A stretch of DNA of 64,000 bases from Rathayibacter rathayi (GCF_004011095.1 NZ_CP028129.1:1612001-1676000); one strand, 5' to 3'; counted from the first letter of the stretch, positions 7,300 to 16,598 are shown. The notes: generated from the letters alone by a model not told the origin. Translations and numbers: made by a program.

Positions 7300-10223
7300 G
7301 GATCCGCCGCCTCGCCTTCGCAGGCCTCGGCCCGTTCCGCGCCGAGCAGTGCGTCGACTTCGACCGGCTTGAGGACGTAGGCGTCTACCTCATCGCCGGC
7401 CGCACAGGAGCAGGCAAGTCGACGATCCTCGACGCGATCGCGTTCGCGCTTTACGGCTCAGTCCCGCGCTTCGACGGCACGGCCTCGCGCCTGCGGAGCG
7501 ACCACAGCGGGCCCGAGGACGAGACCTTCGCCGAGCTGGAGTTCGAGGCGGCGGGGCGGGTCTACCGGGTGCGCCGCTCGCCCGAGTACGCGCGGCCGAA
7601 GCGCCGCGGCTCGGGGACGACAACTCAACCCGCGAAGGTCGAGCTGCTGGAGCAGATCGACGGCTCGTGGGTCGGCCTCTCGTCGAACGCCAAGGAGGTG
7701 GCCAGGGACATCGGCGGCATCGTCGGGCTGACGAAGGACCAGTTCCTCCAGGTGATCCTGCTCGCGCAAAACCGCTTCCACGAGTTCCTGCTCGCGAAGA
7801 ACGACGACCGGCAGCGGCTCCTGCGCACGCTCTTCGCGACCGAGCGCTTCGATCTGCTCCGCCGGCGCCTGCTGGAGCAGCGCGATGCGAGCGAGGTGGG
7901 GCTGGAGGAGGAGCGAGCGGCCGTGACTGCACTCGCCGACGAGGCCTCTCGGCTGGTCGACGACGGTGCCGAGCCGCCCGCTCCCGATGCGGCCTGGTTC
8001 GCAGGGCTGCCGGCCCGTCTCGCGGCCCCGCTCGATGCGGCCCGGTCTGACGCCGCGGCCGCCGACGCGGTGCAGGCAGCGGCGAGCACCGCTCTCGACG
8101 AGGTCCGCCGCATCGCCCGCGGGCAGGAGCGGCGTCGACTCGCGCTGATCGAGGCGGAGGAGTTGTCCGTCGCCGAGGCGCACGTCGAGCGCCAGCGAGC
8201 GGCGATCGAGCGCGCCCGCCGCTCCGACGGGGTGCTGCCGCTGCTCCGCTCGGCCCGTGCGGCGGACGAGAAGGAGCGGGCGGCGCTACGGCAGCGCGAG
8301 CTCGCCGCCGAGGCTTACGGCGACTTTGCCACGGGGCCGGCTGCCGAGACGGCCGAACGGCTCGCCGCCGCCCTGGGCGCCCTCGCCGAGGCGCTGGCCG
8401 ACGAGCGCCGGCTTCCGGAGGCGGACCGTGCCGCCGAGCAGTCCGCACGCGCCGAGCGGGCGGCGGCGAGCGCGCTGGCCGGCCTGGAGGAGGAGCTGAA
8501 CGAGCTGCCCGCCCGGGTCGACGCGCTGACCGCCGAGGAGGAGTCTCTCGCCGGTGAGGCCGCCGCCGTGGCCGTGCGCACCGACGAGTTCGCAGCCCTG
8601 GAGCGGAGGATCGCCGCAGTCAGCGAGCGCGACCTCGCCGCCGCAGACCTCCGGCTTCTCCAGACCGCCTACGCGGAGGCGGCCCGTGCGCACGGGGAGC
8701 GCGCCGCCAAGCAGGCCGACCTCGTCGCGCGCCGATTCGCCGGATTCGCCGGCGAGCTCGCCGAGCGCCTGACGCCGGGAGCGCCGTGTCCGGTCTGCGG
8801 CTCGCGGGAGCATCCCCGCCCGGCCGAGCACGACGGACCGACGACGGTCGGTACTGCCGACCTGGACCGCGCGCGACGCGCCGTCGAGAGCGCGGCCGCC
8901 GTCCTCGACTCCGCCCGCGAGCGCGAGGGCAGCGCCGCCCTCGCCCTGGCCGCGCTCGACGAGCGGGTCGGCGACGCAACCGAACTCGAACCGCTCCGGG
9001 CCGCACTCGAGGAGCGCCTGATCTCTGCCCGCGCCGCCGCCGCCCGTGCCGAGGGCCTGCGCCGCGAGCGGATCGAGCTGAGGGCGCGGATCGACGCACT
9101 CACCGCGAGCCGGGACGCCGCTCGCGCCGAGCACCAAGCGCTGGAGGGCGCTGCGGCCTCCGCCGCCGAGTCGTCGCGACTGCTGCGCGCGCGGGTCGAG
9201 GCCTCCCGTGACGGAGCGGTCAGCGTGACGGCGCGCGCTGAGGATCTTTCCTTACAGCGACGCCGTGCTCTCGCCCTGGTCGAGGCCGAGGAGGCCGCCC
9301 GCACGCGCACCGAGACGGCCGTATCGGTGCGGGCCGAGCTCGCCGAGGTCCTCCTCGACCGCGGCTTCGCCTCGGCCGGGGAGGCGGAGTCCGCCGCACT
9401 GGCAAGCGGTGACCGCGTTCGTGCCGAGGCGGCCGTCGCCGAGCACGAGCGGCGCCGCCACACGACAGAGGCGACCCTCGCCGAGCCCGAGCTGCGCGCA
9501 CTGCCCGACACGCCCGCCGATGTCTCTGCCGCCGAGGAGCACTCCCGCGACGCCTCGGCCCGTCGTGACGAGGCGCGAGCCCGCCTCTCCGTGCTGGAAC
9601 ACCGCTCTTCGCGCCTTGCCGAGCTCGCTGCGGGGGCCGCGGGCCGCCTCGGCGCGCTCGAGGAGCGCCTCCGCCGCCACGAGGAGCTGCGCGCCCTGGC
9701 CGAGACCGTCTCGGGCCGCGGGCAGAACACCCGGCGAATGGACCTGGAGGCATTCGCTCTCGCCGGCCGCCTAGAAGAGATCATCGCCGCCGCGAACCTC
9801 CGCCTCGACGCGATGACCAGCGGCCGCTACGCCCTCGCCCACGACGACTCGCTTGCCTACCGCGGCGCCGCCTCCGGCCTTGGGATCGACGTGCTCGACG
9901 CGTTCACCGGCGTGCGGCGACAGCCCGCCTCGCTCTCCGGCGGCGAGACCTTCCTGGCCTCACTGGCCCTCGCGCTCGGTCTCGCCGACGTGGTGACGGC
10001 GCAGTCCGGCGGGATCTCGCTCGAGACCATGTTCATTGACGAGGGCTTCGGCTCACTCGATGCCGAGACGCTCGAGACGGCGCTCGGCACGCTCGACGCG
10101 CTGCGCTCCGGCGGCCGCACGATCGGCCTGATCAGCCACGTCGATGCGATGCGCGAGCGGCTACCGATCGCGCTGCACGTCGTCGTCGGACCCCGCGGCG
10201 ACAGCACGATCCTCACCGGCTGA
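7296..10223 (+). CDS. sbcC: Exonuclease subunit SbcC (Rad50-like SMC ATPase)
   Basis: ATPase partner of SbcD. The 975 residues hold an N-terminal Walker A (GRTGAGKST), then two long Ala/Glu/Arg-rich coiled coils flanking a zinc hook (CPVCGSREHP near residue 495). The C-terminal lobe has the ABC signature LSGGETF, Walker B MFIDEGFGSLD and the H-loop LISHVD. The GTG start overlaps the sbcD stop by 4 nt. The length is typical for actinobacterial SbcC. All ATPase and hook residues are present, so the complex should be active. Confidence 0.96.
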   Translation: MRIRRLAFAGLGPFRAEQCVDFDRLEDVGVYLIAGRTGAGKSTILDAIAFALYGSVPRFDGTASRLRSDHSGPEDETFAELEFEAAGRVYRVRRSPEYARPKRRGSGTTTQPAKVELLEQIDGSWVGLSSNAKEVARDIGGIVGLTKDQFLQVILLAQNRFHEFLLAKNDDRQRLLRTLFATERFDLLRRRLLEQRDASEVGLEEERAAVTALADEASRLVDDGAEPPAPDAAWFAGLPARLAAPLDAARSDAAAADAVQAAASTALDEVRRIARGQERRRLALIEAEELSVAEAHVERQRAAIERARRSDGVLPLLRSARAADEKERAALRQRELAAEAYGDFATGPAAETAERLAAALGALAEALADERRLPEADRAAEQSARAERAAASALAGLEEELNELPARVDALTAEEESLAGEAAAVAVRTDEFAALERRIAAVSERDLAAADLRLLQTAYAEAARAHGERAAKQADLVARRFAGFAGELAERLTPGAPCPVCGSREHPRPAEHDGPTTVGTADLDRARRAVESAAAVLDSAREREGSAALALAALDERVGDATELEPLRAALEERLISARAAAARAEGLRRERIELRARIDALTASRDAARAEHQALEGAAASAAESSRLLRARVEASRDGAVSVTARAEDLSLQRRRALALVEAEEAARTRTETAVSVRAELAEVLLDRGFASAGEAESAALASGDRVRAEAAVAEHERRRHTTEATLAEPELRALPDTPADVSAAEEHSRDASARRDEARARLSVLEHRSSRLAELAAGAAGRLGALEERLRRHEELRALAETVSGRGQNTRRMDLEAFALAGRLEEIIAAANLRLDAMTSGRYALAHDDSLAYRGAASGLGIDVLDAFTGVRRQPASLSGGETFLASLALALGLADVVTAQSGGISLETMFIDEGFGSLDAETLETALGTLDALRSGGRTIGLISHVDAMRERLPIALHVVVGPRGDSTILTG

Positions 10224-10334
10224 GGTTCGACCGATGCGGCGGGCGGGAGCCCGGCCGGAGAGGCCGATGCTGACGACGCCTCCGGCGATCCGCTCGCTTC
10301 TGGACACGCAGGCAAGCGCCGCTGCGGCCGCTGC

Positions 10335-10340
10335 TAGGGT
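10335..10340 (+). promoter_or_regulatory. Putative -10 box of the thi operon
   Basis: TAGGGT lies 8 nt before the first paired base of the TPP riboswitch, so transcription would start at about 10347, right at the 5' edge of the aptamer. No clear -35 is seen 17 bp upstream. The same hexamer precedes several other genes in the window. Confidence 0.5.
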
Positions 10341-10348
10341 CGTGCGCA

Positions 10349-10425
10349 GTGACACGGGGTGCCCGCCTGGGCTGAGAAAAGACCCGTTGAACCTGATCTA
10401 GTTCGTACTAGCGAAGGGATGTCGC
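10349..10425 (+). promoter_or_regulatory. TPP riboswitch (THI element)
   Basis: All conserved blocks of the thiamine pyrophosphate aptamer are present: ACGGGGTGCCC, the GGGCTGAGA core at about 10369-10377, ACCCGTTGAACCTGATCTAG at 10382-10401, and the 3' block GCGAAGGGAT at 10411-10420. A 6-bp P1 helix forms between GTGACA (10349-10354) and TGTCGC (10420-10425). The only ribosome site for thiM, AAGGGA at 10414-10419, lies inside the 3' conserved block 8 nt before the ATG. Ligand binding should therefore hide it directly, giving translational control without a separate expression platform. Confidence 0.96.
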
Positions 10426-10427
10426 GA

Positions 10428-11291
10428 ATGAGCATTCGCACGCCTGCCCACCCGTCCCTCCCCGCCGACGCGGCGCCCGACTCACCGCCCGACTCACCGC
10501 CCGATCCGGCGTCCGTCGGCCGCGATCTCGCCGCGCTCCGCACCGCCGAACCGCTCGTGCAATGCATCACGAACGCGGTGGTCATTGGCTTCACCGCCAA
10601 CAGCCTGCTCGCCCTCGGCGCCAGCCCGGCAATGTGCGATCTGCCCGGCGAGGCGGGCGTCTTCGCGGGCCTTGCCTCCGCCGTTCTCGTCAACCTCGGC
10701 ACGCCCGGAGCGGAGCAGCGCGAGGGCGCGCGGGAGGCAGTCGCCGCGGCTACCCGCGCGGGCACCCCGTGGGTGCTCGATCCCGTCGCCGTCGGCCCGC
10801 TGCCCGTGCGCACCGCTCTCGCCATCGAGCTGCTGGAGGCGCGGCCCGCGATCATCCGCGGCAACGCCTCCGAGATCCTCGCCCTGGCGGGAGCCGGTGC
10901 AGGCGGTCGCGGAGTGGACGCGGTCGACTCCGTCGAGCAGGCCCTGGACTCCGCCCGCCGTCTCGCCCGCCGCACGGGCGGGATCGTCGCCGTCTCGGGA
11001 GCGGTCGATCTCGTCACCGACGGCGAGCGCGTCGTCCGGGTCACCGGTGGCCATCCGCTGCTGACTCGGGTGACCGGCAGCGGCTGCGCACTGGGCGCGG
11101 TGATGGCCGCGTTCCTCGGCGCAGGTGTCCGCCCGCTCGACGCCGCCGTCGACGCCTGCGCCGTCTGGGGCCTCGCCGCCGAGCGCGCCGCCACGACGAG
11201 CAGTGGCCCCGGCTCCTTCGCCGTCGGCCTCCTCGACGCCCTCGCAGCCCTCCAACCCGCCGAGACCGAGTCGGGCACGCGGATCGCATGA
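10428..11291 (+). CDS. thiM: Hydroxyethylthiazole kinase ThiM
   Basis: Phosphorylates 4-methyl-5-(2-hydroxyethyl)thiazole for thiamine salvage. The 287-residue ribokinase-like protein has the family hallmarks [10 protein letters not shown], the DPVAVG stretch, IIRGNASE and the C-terminal TGSGCALG anion hole and catalytic Cys loop. The ATG at 10428 is chosen by its spacing from the riboswitch-embedded AAGGGA; an ATG at 10419 is too close. The N-terminus carries a low-complexity stretch with the repeat DSPPDSPPD. The stop overlaps thiE by 4 nt. Confidence 0.95.
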   Translation: MSIRTPAHPSLPADAAPDSPPDSPPDPASVGRDLAALRTAEPLVQCITNAVVIGFTANSLLALGASPAMCDLPGEAGVFAGLASAVLVNLGTPGAEQREGAREAVAAATRAGTPWVLDPVAVGPLPVRTALAIELLEARPAIIRGNASEILALAGAGAGGRGVDAVDSVEQALDSARRLARRTGGIVAVSGAVDLVTDGERVVRVTGGHPLLTRVTGSGCALGAVMAAFLGAGVRPLDAAVDACAVWGLAAERAATTSSGPGSFAVGLLDALAALQPAETESGTRIA

Positions 11292-11932
11292 GCATCGACC
11301 TCTCGCTCCAGCTCGTCACCGACACCGCCCAGTGCGGCGCACGCGGCGTACCCGCCGTCGTCGCGGCGGCGGTCGCGGGCGGAGTCACGACCGTCCAGAT
11401 CCGCGATCACGACGCCTCGGCCGCCGAGCTCGTCGCCCTGACCCTCGCGGTCGCCGCCGTCCTCACCGAGCGCACCACCCTGCTGGTCGACGACCGTGTC
11501 GACGTGGTCCTCGCCGCCCGCTTCGCCGGTGCCCGCGTGCACGGCGTCCACCTCGGCCAGTCCGACCTGCCCGTCGTCGCCGCGCGCTCACTCCTCGGAG
11601 CCGACGCCCTGATCGGCCTCACCGCGAACACTCCCGCGCACCTCGCAGCTGTCCGCGCCCTGCCTGCCGGCACCGTCGACTACCTCGGCGTCGGTGTGAT
11701 CCGGCCGACCTCGACCAAGCCCGACCACCCCGCGCCCCTCGGCGTCGACGGATTCGCGGCCCTCGCCACTGCGACACCGCTCCCCTGCGTCGCCATCGGC
11801 GGGGTCGGCGCGCAGGACGCGGCTCCGCTCCGGCGTGCCGGTGCCGCCGGGCTCGCCGTGGTCTCGGCGGTCTGCACCGCCGTCGACCCCACGGAGGCCG
11901 CCCGCAGCATCCGGGCGCAGTGGGACCGATGA
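11288..11932 (+). CDS. thiE: Thiamine-phosphate synthase ThiE
   Basis: Couples HMP-PP and thiazole phosphate to give thiamine phosphate. It is a 214-residue TIM barrel with VQIRDHDAS (usually QxRxK), [19 protein letters not shown] and [11 protein letters not shown] (pyrophosphate loop), then AIGGV. The substrate-binding Lys/Glu position in VQIR(E/D)K is DHD here, a small deviation. The ATG at 11288 overlaps the thiM stop (ATGA), and the gene's own stop overlaps the next start in the same way. Confidence 0.95.
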   Translation: MSIDLSLQLVTDTAQCGARGVPAVVAAAVAGGVTTVQIRDHDASAAELVALTLAVAAVLTERTTLLVDDRVDVVLAARFAGARVHGVHLGQSDLPVVAARSLLGADALIGLTANTPAHLAAVRALPAGTVDYLGVGVIRPTSTKPDHPAPLGVDGFAALATATPLPCVAIGGVGAQDAAPLRRAGAAGLAVVSAVCTAVDPTEAARSIRAQWDR

Positions 11933-13476
11933 CCGCCGACAGCGCCGCGACCCGCGCGGCCGCAACCGCCCTCCGCGCCCGAGCCACCCCACTCACCCCG
12001 CGTATCCCGCTCCCCCCGCGCATTCCCCGCGTCCTCAGCATCGCCGGCACCGACCCGACCGGCGGCGCGGGTATCCAGGCCGACCTCAAGTCCATCGGTG
12101 CGCTCGGCGGCTACGGCATGGCCGTCGTGACGGCCCTCGTCGCGCAGAACACGCACGGCGTTCGCTCCGTCCACCTGCCGCCGGCCGCGTTCCTCCGCGA
12201 GCAGCTCGACGCGGTGAGCGACGACGTAACGATCGACGCGGTGAAGATCGGGATGCTCGCCACCGCCGAGTACGCCGGAGTCGTTACGGAGTGGCTCGAC
12301 GACGTCCGCCCGCCCGTCGTGGTCGTCGATCCGGTGATGATCGCCAGCAGTGGGCACCGACTACTCGACCCCGCGGCCGAGGACGCCGTCCGCACTCTGC
12401 TCCGTCGGGCCGACCTGGTGACGCCGAACCTCCCCGAGCTGGGCGTGCTCGCCGGAGCCGCTACCGCCTCCGACTGGCCGACCGCGCTCGCGCAGGGTGC
12501 CGCCCTCGCGCGGACCCTCGACGCAGCCGTCCTCGTGAAGGGCGGCCACCTCGACGGCCCCGCCACTCCGGACGCGATCCTGACCCCTGACGGCCGGGTG
12601 CGCGAGGTACCCGGCGTGCGCGTCGCCACCGCGAACACTCACGGCACCGGCTGCTCGCTGTCCTCCGCGATGGCGACGCTCCTGGCAGGCCGCGGCGCCG
12701 GCCGCAACGCCGGCTCCGACGCGCTGGTGGAGGCGCTGACTGCGGCGAAGGAGTGGCTGACCGGCGCCCTGCGCGCCGCCGAGGCACTCGCGGTCGGCTC
12801 CGGCACCGGCCCGATCGACCACTTCCACCGCCTCCGCCCGCCGGCGTTCTGCGCGAGTGTCTGGGCGGAGACGCAGCGGCTCCGCGACGAGATCGACGCG
12901 CTGCCGTTTGTGCGTGCGCTCGGTGACGGCTCCCTCAGGCGCGAGGATGTCGAGTGGTATCTGGAGCAGGACGCGCTCTACCTCCCCGAGTTCGCGCGGC
13001 TGCTGACCGTGGCGGCGCAGCGAGCGCCGACCACCATCGAGCAGGTCTTCTGGGCCGAGGGCTCGGCAACCGCTCTCGCGACGAAGGCGCAGCTGCACCG
13101 CGACTGGCTCGTCAGGAGGCAGGCGCAGCCCGCCCCGGTCACGCGCGGCTACGTCGATCATCTGCTCGCGGTCGGCTCCCGCGGCGGCTACGGCGAGATC
13201 GTCGCCGCCCTGCTGCCCTCCTTCTGGCTCTCCGCCGATGTCGGCTCACGCCTGGCGAGCGCGGGCCGCGCGGAGCATCCCTCCGCGGACTGGCTGCTCA
13301 GCTACGCCGATCCGGTGTTCGCAGCCGCCACCGAGAGGGCGATCGCCATCACCGAGCAGGCCGCCGCGGACGCGACGCCGCGGGAACGCGCTGCGATGCG
13401 AGGAGCGTTCCTGCGCTCCAGCGTCTTCGAGCGGGACTTCTTCGCGGCTCCGCTCGACCGGGCGCCGATCCGCTGA
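11929..13476 (+). CDS. thiD: ThiD-TenA fusion: HMP/HMP-P kinase with thiaminase-II-like domain
   Basis: A 515-residue two-domain protein. Residues about 25-285 are ThiD: SIAGTDPTGGAGIQADLK, the NTHG loop, DPVMIASSG, PNLPE and the GTGCSLSSA kinase loop, phosphorylating HMP to HMP-PP. Residues about 300-515 are TenA, which hydrolyses thiamine breakdown pyrimidines. The TenA part keeps the active-site Asp (LEQDALYL) and Glu (SSVFERDFF). It has LLPSFWL where B. subtilis TenA has LLPCYWL, so the catalytic Cys is replaced by Ser. The fusion is common in actinobacteria. It is the last gene of the riboswitch operon, convergent with the helicase. Confidence 0.93.
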   Translation: MTADSAATRAAATALRARATPLTPRIPLPPRIPRVLSIAGTDPTGGAGIQADLKSIGALGGYGMAVVTALVAQNTHGVRSVHLPPAAFLREQLDAVSDDVTIDAVKIGMLATAEYAGVVTEWLDDVRPPVVVVDPVMIASSGHRLLDPAAEDAVRTLLRRADLVTPNLPELGVLAGAATASDWPTALAQGAALARTLDAAVLVKGGHLDGPATPDAILTPDGRVREVPGVRVATANTHGTGCSLSSAMATLLAGRGAGRNAGSDALVEALTAAKEWLTGALRAAEALAVGSGTGPIDHFHRLRPPAFCASVWAETQRLRDEIDALPFVRALGDGSLRREDVEWYLEQDALYLPEFARLLTVAAQRAPTTIEQVFWAEGSATALATKAQLHRDWLVRRQAQPAPVTRGYVDHLLAVGSRGGYGEIVAALLPSFWLSADVGSRLASAGRAEHPSADWLLSYADPVFAAATERAIAITEQAAADATPRERAAMRGAFLRSSVFERDFFAAPLDRAPIR

Positions 13477-13498
13477 TCGCGCCCGGTCCACGCGCCGC

Positions 13499-15655
13499 TC
13501 AGCCGATCGCCTCGCGCAGGACGTGCATGAGGGCGTCCAGCTGCACGGTGTCGGCCGAGGTGGTCTCGGCGTCCGCGCCGTCGAGCGCGCGGGCCGCGAG
13601 GCCGGCCTTGGCGTCGATGAGTTCGGCGATCTTCGCGTCGATGGTGTGCGCCGCGATGATCCGCCAGGCGGTGACCGGCTCCTCCTGACCGATGCGGTGC
13701 ACACGGTCGATGGCCTGCGTCTGCTCGGCCGAGGTCCAGGACAGCTCGGCGAGCACCACGTTCGAGGAGGCTTGCAGGTTCACGCCGACGCCCGCCGCGG
13801 TGAGCGAGCAGACGGCGACCGAGACCTCGGGGTCCTCGTTGAAGGCGTCGATCTGGGTCTGCCGGAACGCCGCGGTCTGATCGCCGCGGATGGACACCGA
13901 GGCGAGCTCGCGCTTCTCGAAGGTCTCCTCCGCCTGGTCCATCACGTCGATGTGCTTGGCGAAGAAGACCACCTTGCCCACCGAGCGGGCCAGCTGCGAG
14001 GCGTAGTCGGCGGCCAGCGCCGCCTTCGCCTGGCCGATTCGGCGGACCATCGTGAAGACGTTCTCGCCGGTCTTGGCCGACTTCGACTCCTCCAGTTCGC
14101 TCTGCGCCACAATCCGGATGAATCGCTCACGCTCGTCGTCGTCGAGCTCGTGCGTGATCGAGGCGGTGACGGCCCGGAAGCGCTGAACCATCCGCGCTCC
14201 GAGTTCACGCTCGGCCTTCTGGATGGAGCGGCCGAGATCGTCGTCGAGTTCGACGGGCAAGTCGACGATCCGCTTCGAGGGCAGATCGGCGGCGACGTCG
14301 ATCTTCTTGCGCCGGACGATGCCGAGGTCGATGACCGCCTCGCGCGCCTCCGGGTAGAAGCCGGTGTCGGCGGGAGTCAGGCCCGTCTCCTCCAGGCGGC
14401 CCATGAGTTCCGGCCCCGGCTTGGTCTCGTCGATCCAGCCGAGGAAGCGCCAGATGGCGCGGAAGTCGTCGACGTCGTTAATCAGCGGAGTACCGGTGAG
14501 CGCGATCATCAGCGGGTCGTGTCCCGGAGTGGTCTCGCGGATCCTCGAGGCCAGGGCGAGCACGCTCTGCGAGCGCTGCGAGCGGAGGTTCTTGATGAAG
14601 TGCGCCTCGTCGACCACCATGCCGCGAAAGCCCAGGCTCCCGAGCCAGCCGATGTGCCGGTCGAGGATGTCGTAGTTGACGATGACCACGTCGGCGAACG
14701 CATCGAGAGTGCCACCGTCGCCGTGGATCACCGTGGCGCGGCGCTGCGGTGTCCAGTGCTCGACCTCGCGCGCCCAGTTCATCTTGACCACGTTCGGCAC
14801 CACCGCGAGCAACGGATACGCGCCCACGACGGAGGCGGCGAGCAGGCTCTGCGCGGTCTTGCCCAGGCCCGGCTCGTCGGCGAGCAGGAAACTGCGGTGG
14901 CCCTCGCGGGCGCTCTCGATGAAACGCGCCTGGTGCGGCATCAGCTCGCGCCCACGCGGGGAGACGCGGTCGAGCGTCGGCGGCTCCGGGAGCTCCATGC
15001 TCGCGGCCCGTCCACCCGCGCCGTACTCGAAGGCCTTGAAGAGCGGACCGAGCAGCTCCCAGTCATCCAGCCTGCGGCGGGGCGCCGGGGCTACGGCCTC
15101 CGCGATCGAGAAGTCCGGCGGGAGGAAGGGGTTCGCCAGCTGGCGGGCGCGCACCGACGGGGGCACGACCCGGTTCACCGCCACCTCGGCCTTGGGCTCC
15201 GGCTCGGTCACGATCAGCAGCTCGTCGGGGCTCAGCTCGGCGCCCGCCTCCAGCAGCCAGTCGCGGCGCAGCTTCTGCGCGGCCGGCGTGACGCCCGCCT
15301 CCGATTCGAGCAGCGCGATCAGGCTGGTGTCACGCGCAGCCGTCTTGGCGAGGATCGTGGCGATGCCGTCGAGCCGCTTCATCTCTTCGGTGCGCTGGGC
15401 GTCGCTGAGCGAGGTGTCGACCTTGACCCGCTTGCGCTCCTCGCGCATCAGCAGTGCGATCACCAGGAACTTCGTGCGGTTGGTCGGTCCGACCTTGCCG
15501 GTCTGGGCCTTCGCCTCCACCTCGCGGACGCGGCGGGCGAGGATCGGAATGATCCCCTCGTTGTCCACGCCGCGCGAGCGCGATCGGGGTCGGCTCCCGG
15601 CGGCATTCGACGCTCGACGCGCCTGACCGGACTGACGCTGGCCGCTGCGAGCCAT
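13499..15655 (-). CDS. SNF2/DEAD-like DNA-dependent ATPase/helicase
   Basis: A 718-residue SNF2-family translocase. A basic, Arg/Gln/Ser-rich N-terminus (about 40 residues) is followed by a 180-residue helical region of unknown role. The ATPase lobe comes next, with motif I LADEPGLGKT, DEAH in VVDEAHFIKN, and motif III LTGTPLIND. Lobe 2 has GVNLQASS and the motif VI DRVHRIGQ. The ATG at 15655 is preceded by GAGGAGG. Likely a nucleic-acid remodelling or repair ATPase; the family gives no substrate. It is monocistronic, facing the thi operon. Confidence 0.88.
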   Translation of the reverse strand: MARSGQRQSGQARRASNAAGSRPRSRSRGVDNEGIIPILARRVREVEAKAQTGKVGPTNRTKFLVIALLMREERKRVKVDTSLSDAQRTEEMKRLDGIATILAKTAARDTSLIALLESEAGVTPAAQKLRRDWLLEAGAELSPDELLIVTEPEPKAEVAVNRVVPPSVRARQLANPFLPPDFSIAEAVAPAPRRRLDDWELLGPLFKAFEYGAGGRAASMELPEPPTLDRVSPRGRELMPHQARFIESAREGHRSFLLADEPGLGKTAQSLLAASVVGAYPLLAVVPNVVKMNWAREVEHWTPQRRATVIHGDGGTLDAFADVVIVNYDILDRHIGWLGSLGFRGMVVDEAHFIKNLRSQRSQSVLALASRIRETTPGHDPLMIALTGTPLINDVDDFRAIWRFLGWIDETKPGPELMGRLEETGLTPADTGFYPEAREAVIDLGIVRRKKIDVAADLPSKRIVDLPVELDDDLGRSIQKAERELGARMVQRFRAVTASITHELDDDERERFIRIVAQSELEESKSAKTGENVFTMVRRIGQAKAALAADYASQLARSVGKVVFFAKHIDVMDQAEETFEKRELASVSIRGDQTAAFRQTQIDAFNEDPEVSVAVCSLTAAGVGVNLQASSNVVLAELSWTSAEQTQAIDRVHRIGQEEPVTAWRIIAAHTIDAKIAELIDAKAGLAARALDGADAETTSADTVQLDALMHVLREAIG

Positions 15656-15893
15656 GCTCCTCCTCGATGTGTGACGGGGGCGCAGGAGGGGTTCCCGCGC
15701 GCTGCCGTCGCCGTGCATCCGCCGGATCGCCTCCGGGGAGACGACGGGCGTCGGTGCATCCGGTGGCTGTCAGGAACTCCGAGCAACGGGCCTGAGACCC
15801 GGTCGCAGCATCCCCGGCGTGCGGGTGCAAAGGGAGTCTACTCCTCGGCGGGCTCTCGGCGGTCCTCCGCCGCGCGGGGCGGCGCGCCTGACG

Positions 15894-16256
15894 TCACTCC
15901 GGGGTCGGGACGCGGATGATCAGCCCGGCCGCGACGAGGACGCCGACCGCGGCGAGGCTCAGGGACGACCAGATCGCGTCCGGGAACGCGAACGGCAGCA
16001 CCGGGTTCCACAGCACGAGCACCGGGACGAGCCCGATCAGCCACAGCAACGCGCGCGCCTGGATCGCGAACCAGCCGATGACCGCCGTGAGGATAGCAAC
16101 CGGGTACCGGATCACGTCGTAGGCATCGGAGCCGACGAGGGCGAGCCCGGCCAGCACCACGATCGCTGCCAGGATCCCGGGCGCCAGCGCCATCCGCGCC
16201 CGGTCCCGCGACGGGTAGCGGGCGGCGGTCGTCCTGGCCGGCTTGCGAGTGCTCAC
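15894..16256 (-). CDS. Small membrane protein (DUF6804-like)
   Basis: A 120-residue protein with a basic N-terminus (STRKPARTTAARYPSRDRAR) and four hydrophobic segments: about residues 23-43, 48-65, 66-85 and 95-115. The sequence resembles a small membrane family I recall as DUF6804 in Microbacteriaceae; that label needs a profile search. The GTG at 16256 is chosen because AGAGGT precedes it and in-frame upstream sequence loses membrane character. It is divergent from the metal-sensor gene, with the putative operator in the shared 63-bp gap, so both may respond to the same regulator. Confidence 0.7.
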   Translation of the reverse strand: MSTRKPARTTAARYPSRDRARMALAPGILAAIVVLAGLALVGSDAYDVIRYPVAILTAVIGWFAIQARALLWLIGLVPVLVLWNPVLPFAFPDAIWSSLSLAAVGVLVAAGLIIRVPTPE

Positions 16257-16277
16257 CTCTTGATCGTACGGGGGCGG

Positions 16278-16294
16278 GTACCCCACCCGGGTAC
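16278..16294 (+). promoter_or_regulatory. Putative repressor operator (GTACCC-N5-GGGTAC)
   Basis: A 17-bp dyad with perfect 6-bp arms and a C-rich centre, similar in kind to TAC-C/G-tract-GTA operators of CsoR/RcnR proteins. It covers the position expected for the -35 of the TAGGCT -10 at 16308-16313, so binding would block transcription of the adjacent repressor gene. Confidence 0.5.
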
Positions 16295-16307
16295 TGGCGA
16301 CGGCGCG

Positions 16308-16313
16308 TAGGCT
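16308..16313 (+). promoter_or_regulatory. -10 box of a probable leaderless promoter
   Basis: TAGGCT ends 6 nt before the GTG of the CsoR/RcnR-type gene, the usual distance from -10 to the transcription start. No ribosome site is visible, so the mRNA probably begins at the GTG. Confidence 0.5.
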
Positions 16314-16319
16314 GGCCGA

Positions 16320-16598
16320 GTGATCGAGGACCTCAAGAAGCGCTCGCTGCACCGTGCCCGGATCCTCAGTGGCCAGATGCGCGGCCTCGAGCGGATGATC
16401 GAGAACGAGGACTACTGCGTCGACATCCTCACGCAGTCCCTCGCCATTCAGAAGTCGCTCGGCTCGCTGAATAAGGTCATCGTCGAGAACCACCTCCGCA
16501 CGCACATCACCGCGATGTTCGAGGAGGGCGGCGAGGCCCGCGAGGCAGCGATCGCCGAGCTCGTGACCATCTTCCAGCTCTCCTACAACCGCTCGTGA
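16320..16598 (+). CDS. CsoR/RcnR/FrmR-family transcriptional repressor
   Basis: A 92-residue all-helical DUF156 repressor. Cys33 in DYCVDIL, His58 in VENHLRTH and His62 align with the Cys35-His60-His64 positions of RcnR. CsoR has Cys-His-Cys, and FrmR has Cys-His-Glu with the Cys sensing formaldehyde. The C-H-H set favours Ni/Co-type metal sensing, though no N-terminal His ligand is present (His11 is the nearest). It lies beside a dyad that overlaps its promoter, suggesting autoregulation. The following mmuM reading frame begins in its stop codon. Targets could include the divergent membrane gene; the inducer is inferred only. Confidence 0.88.
   Translation: MIEDLKKRSLHRARILSGQMRGLERMIENEDYCVDILTQSLAIQKSLGSLNKVIVENHLRTHITAMFEEGGEAREAAIAELVTIFQLSYNRS

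Noticed and set aside
13238..15919. Long plus-strand open frame (893 codons) opposite the SNF2 gene
   Set aside because: Mirrors the helicase codons; composition is Arg/His/Leu/Gly-rich without any motif.
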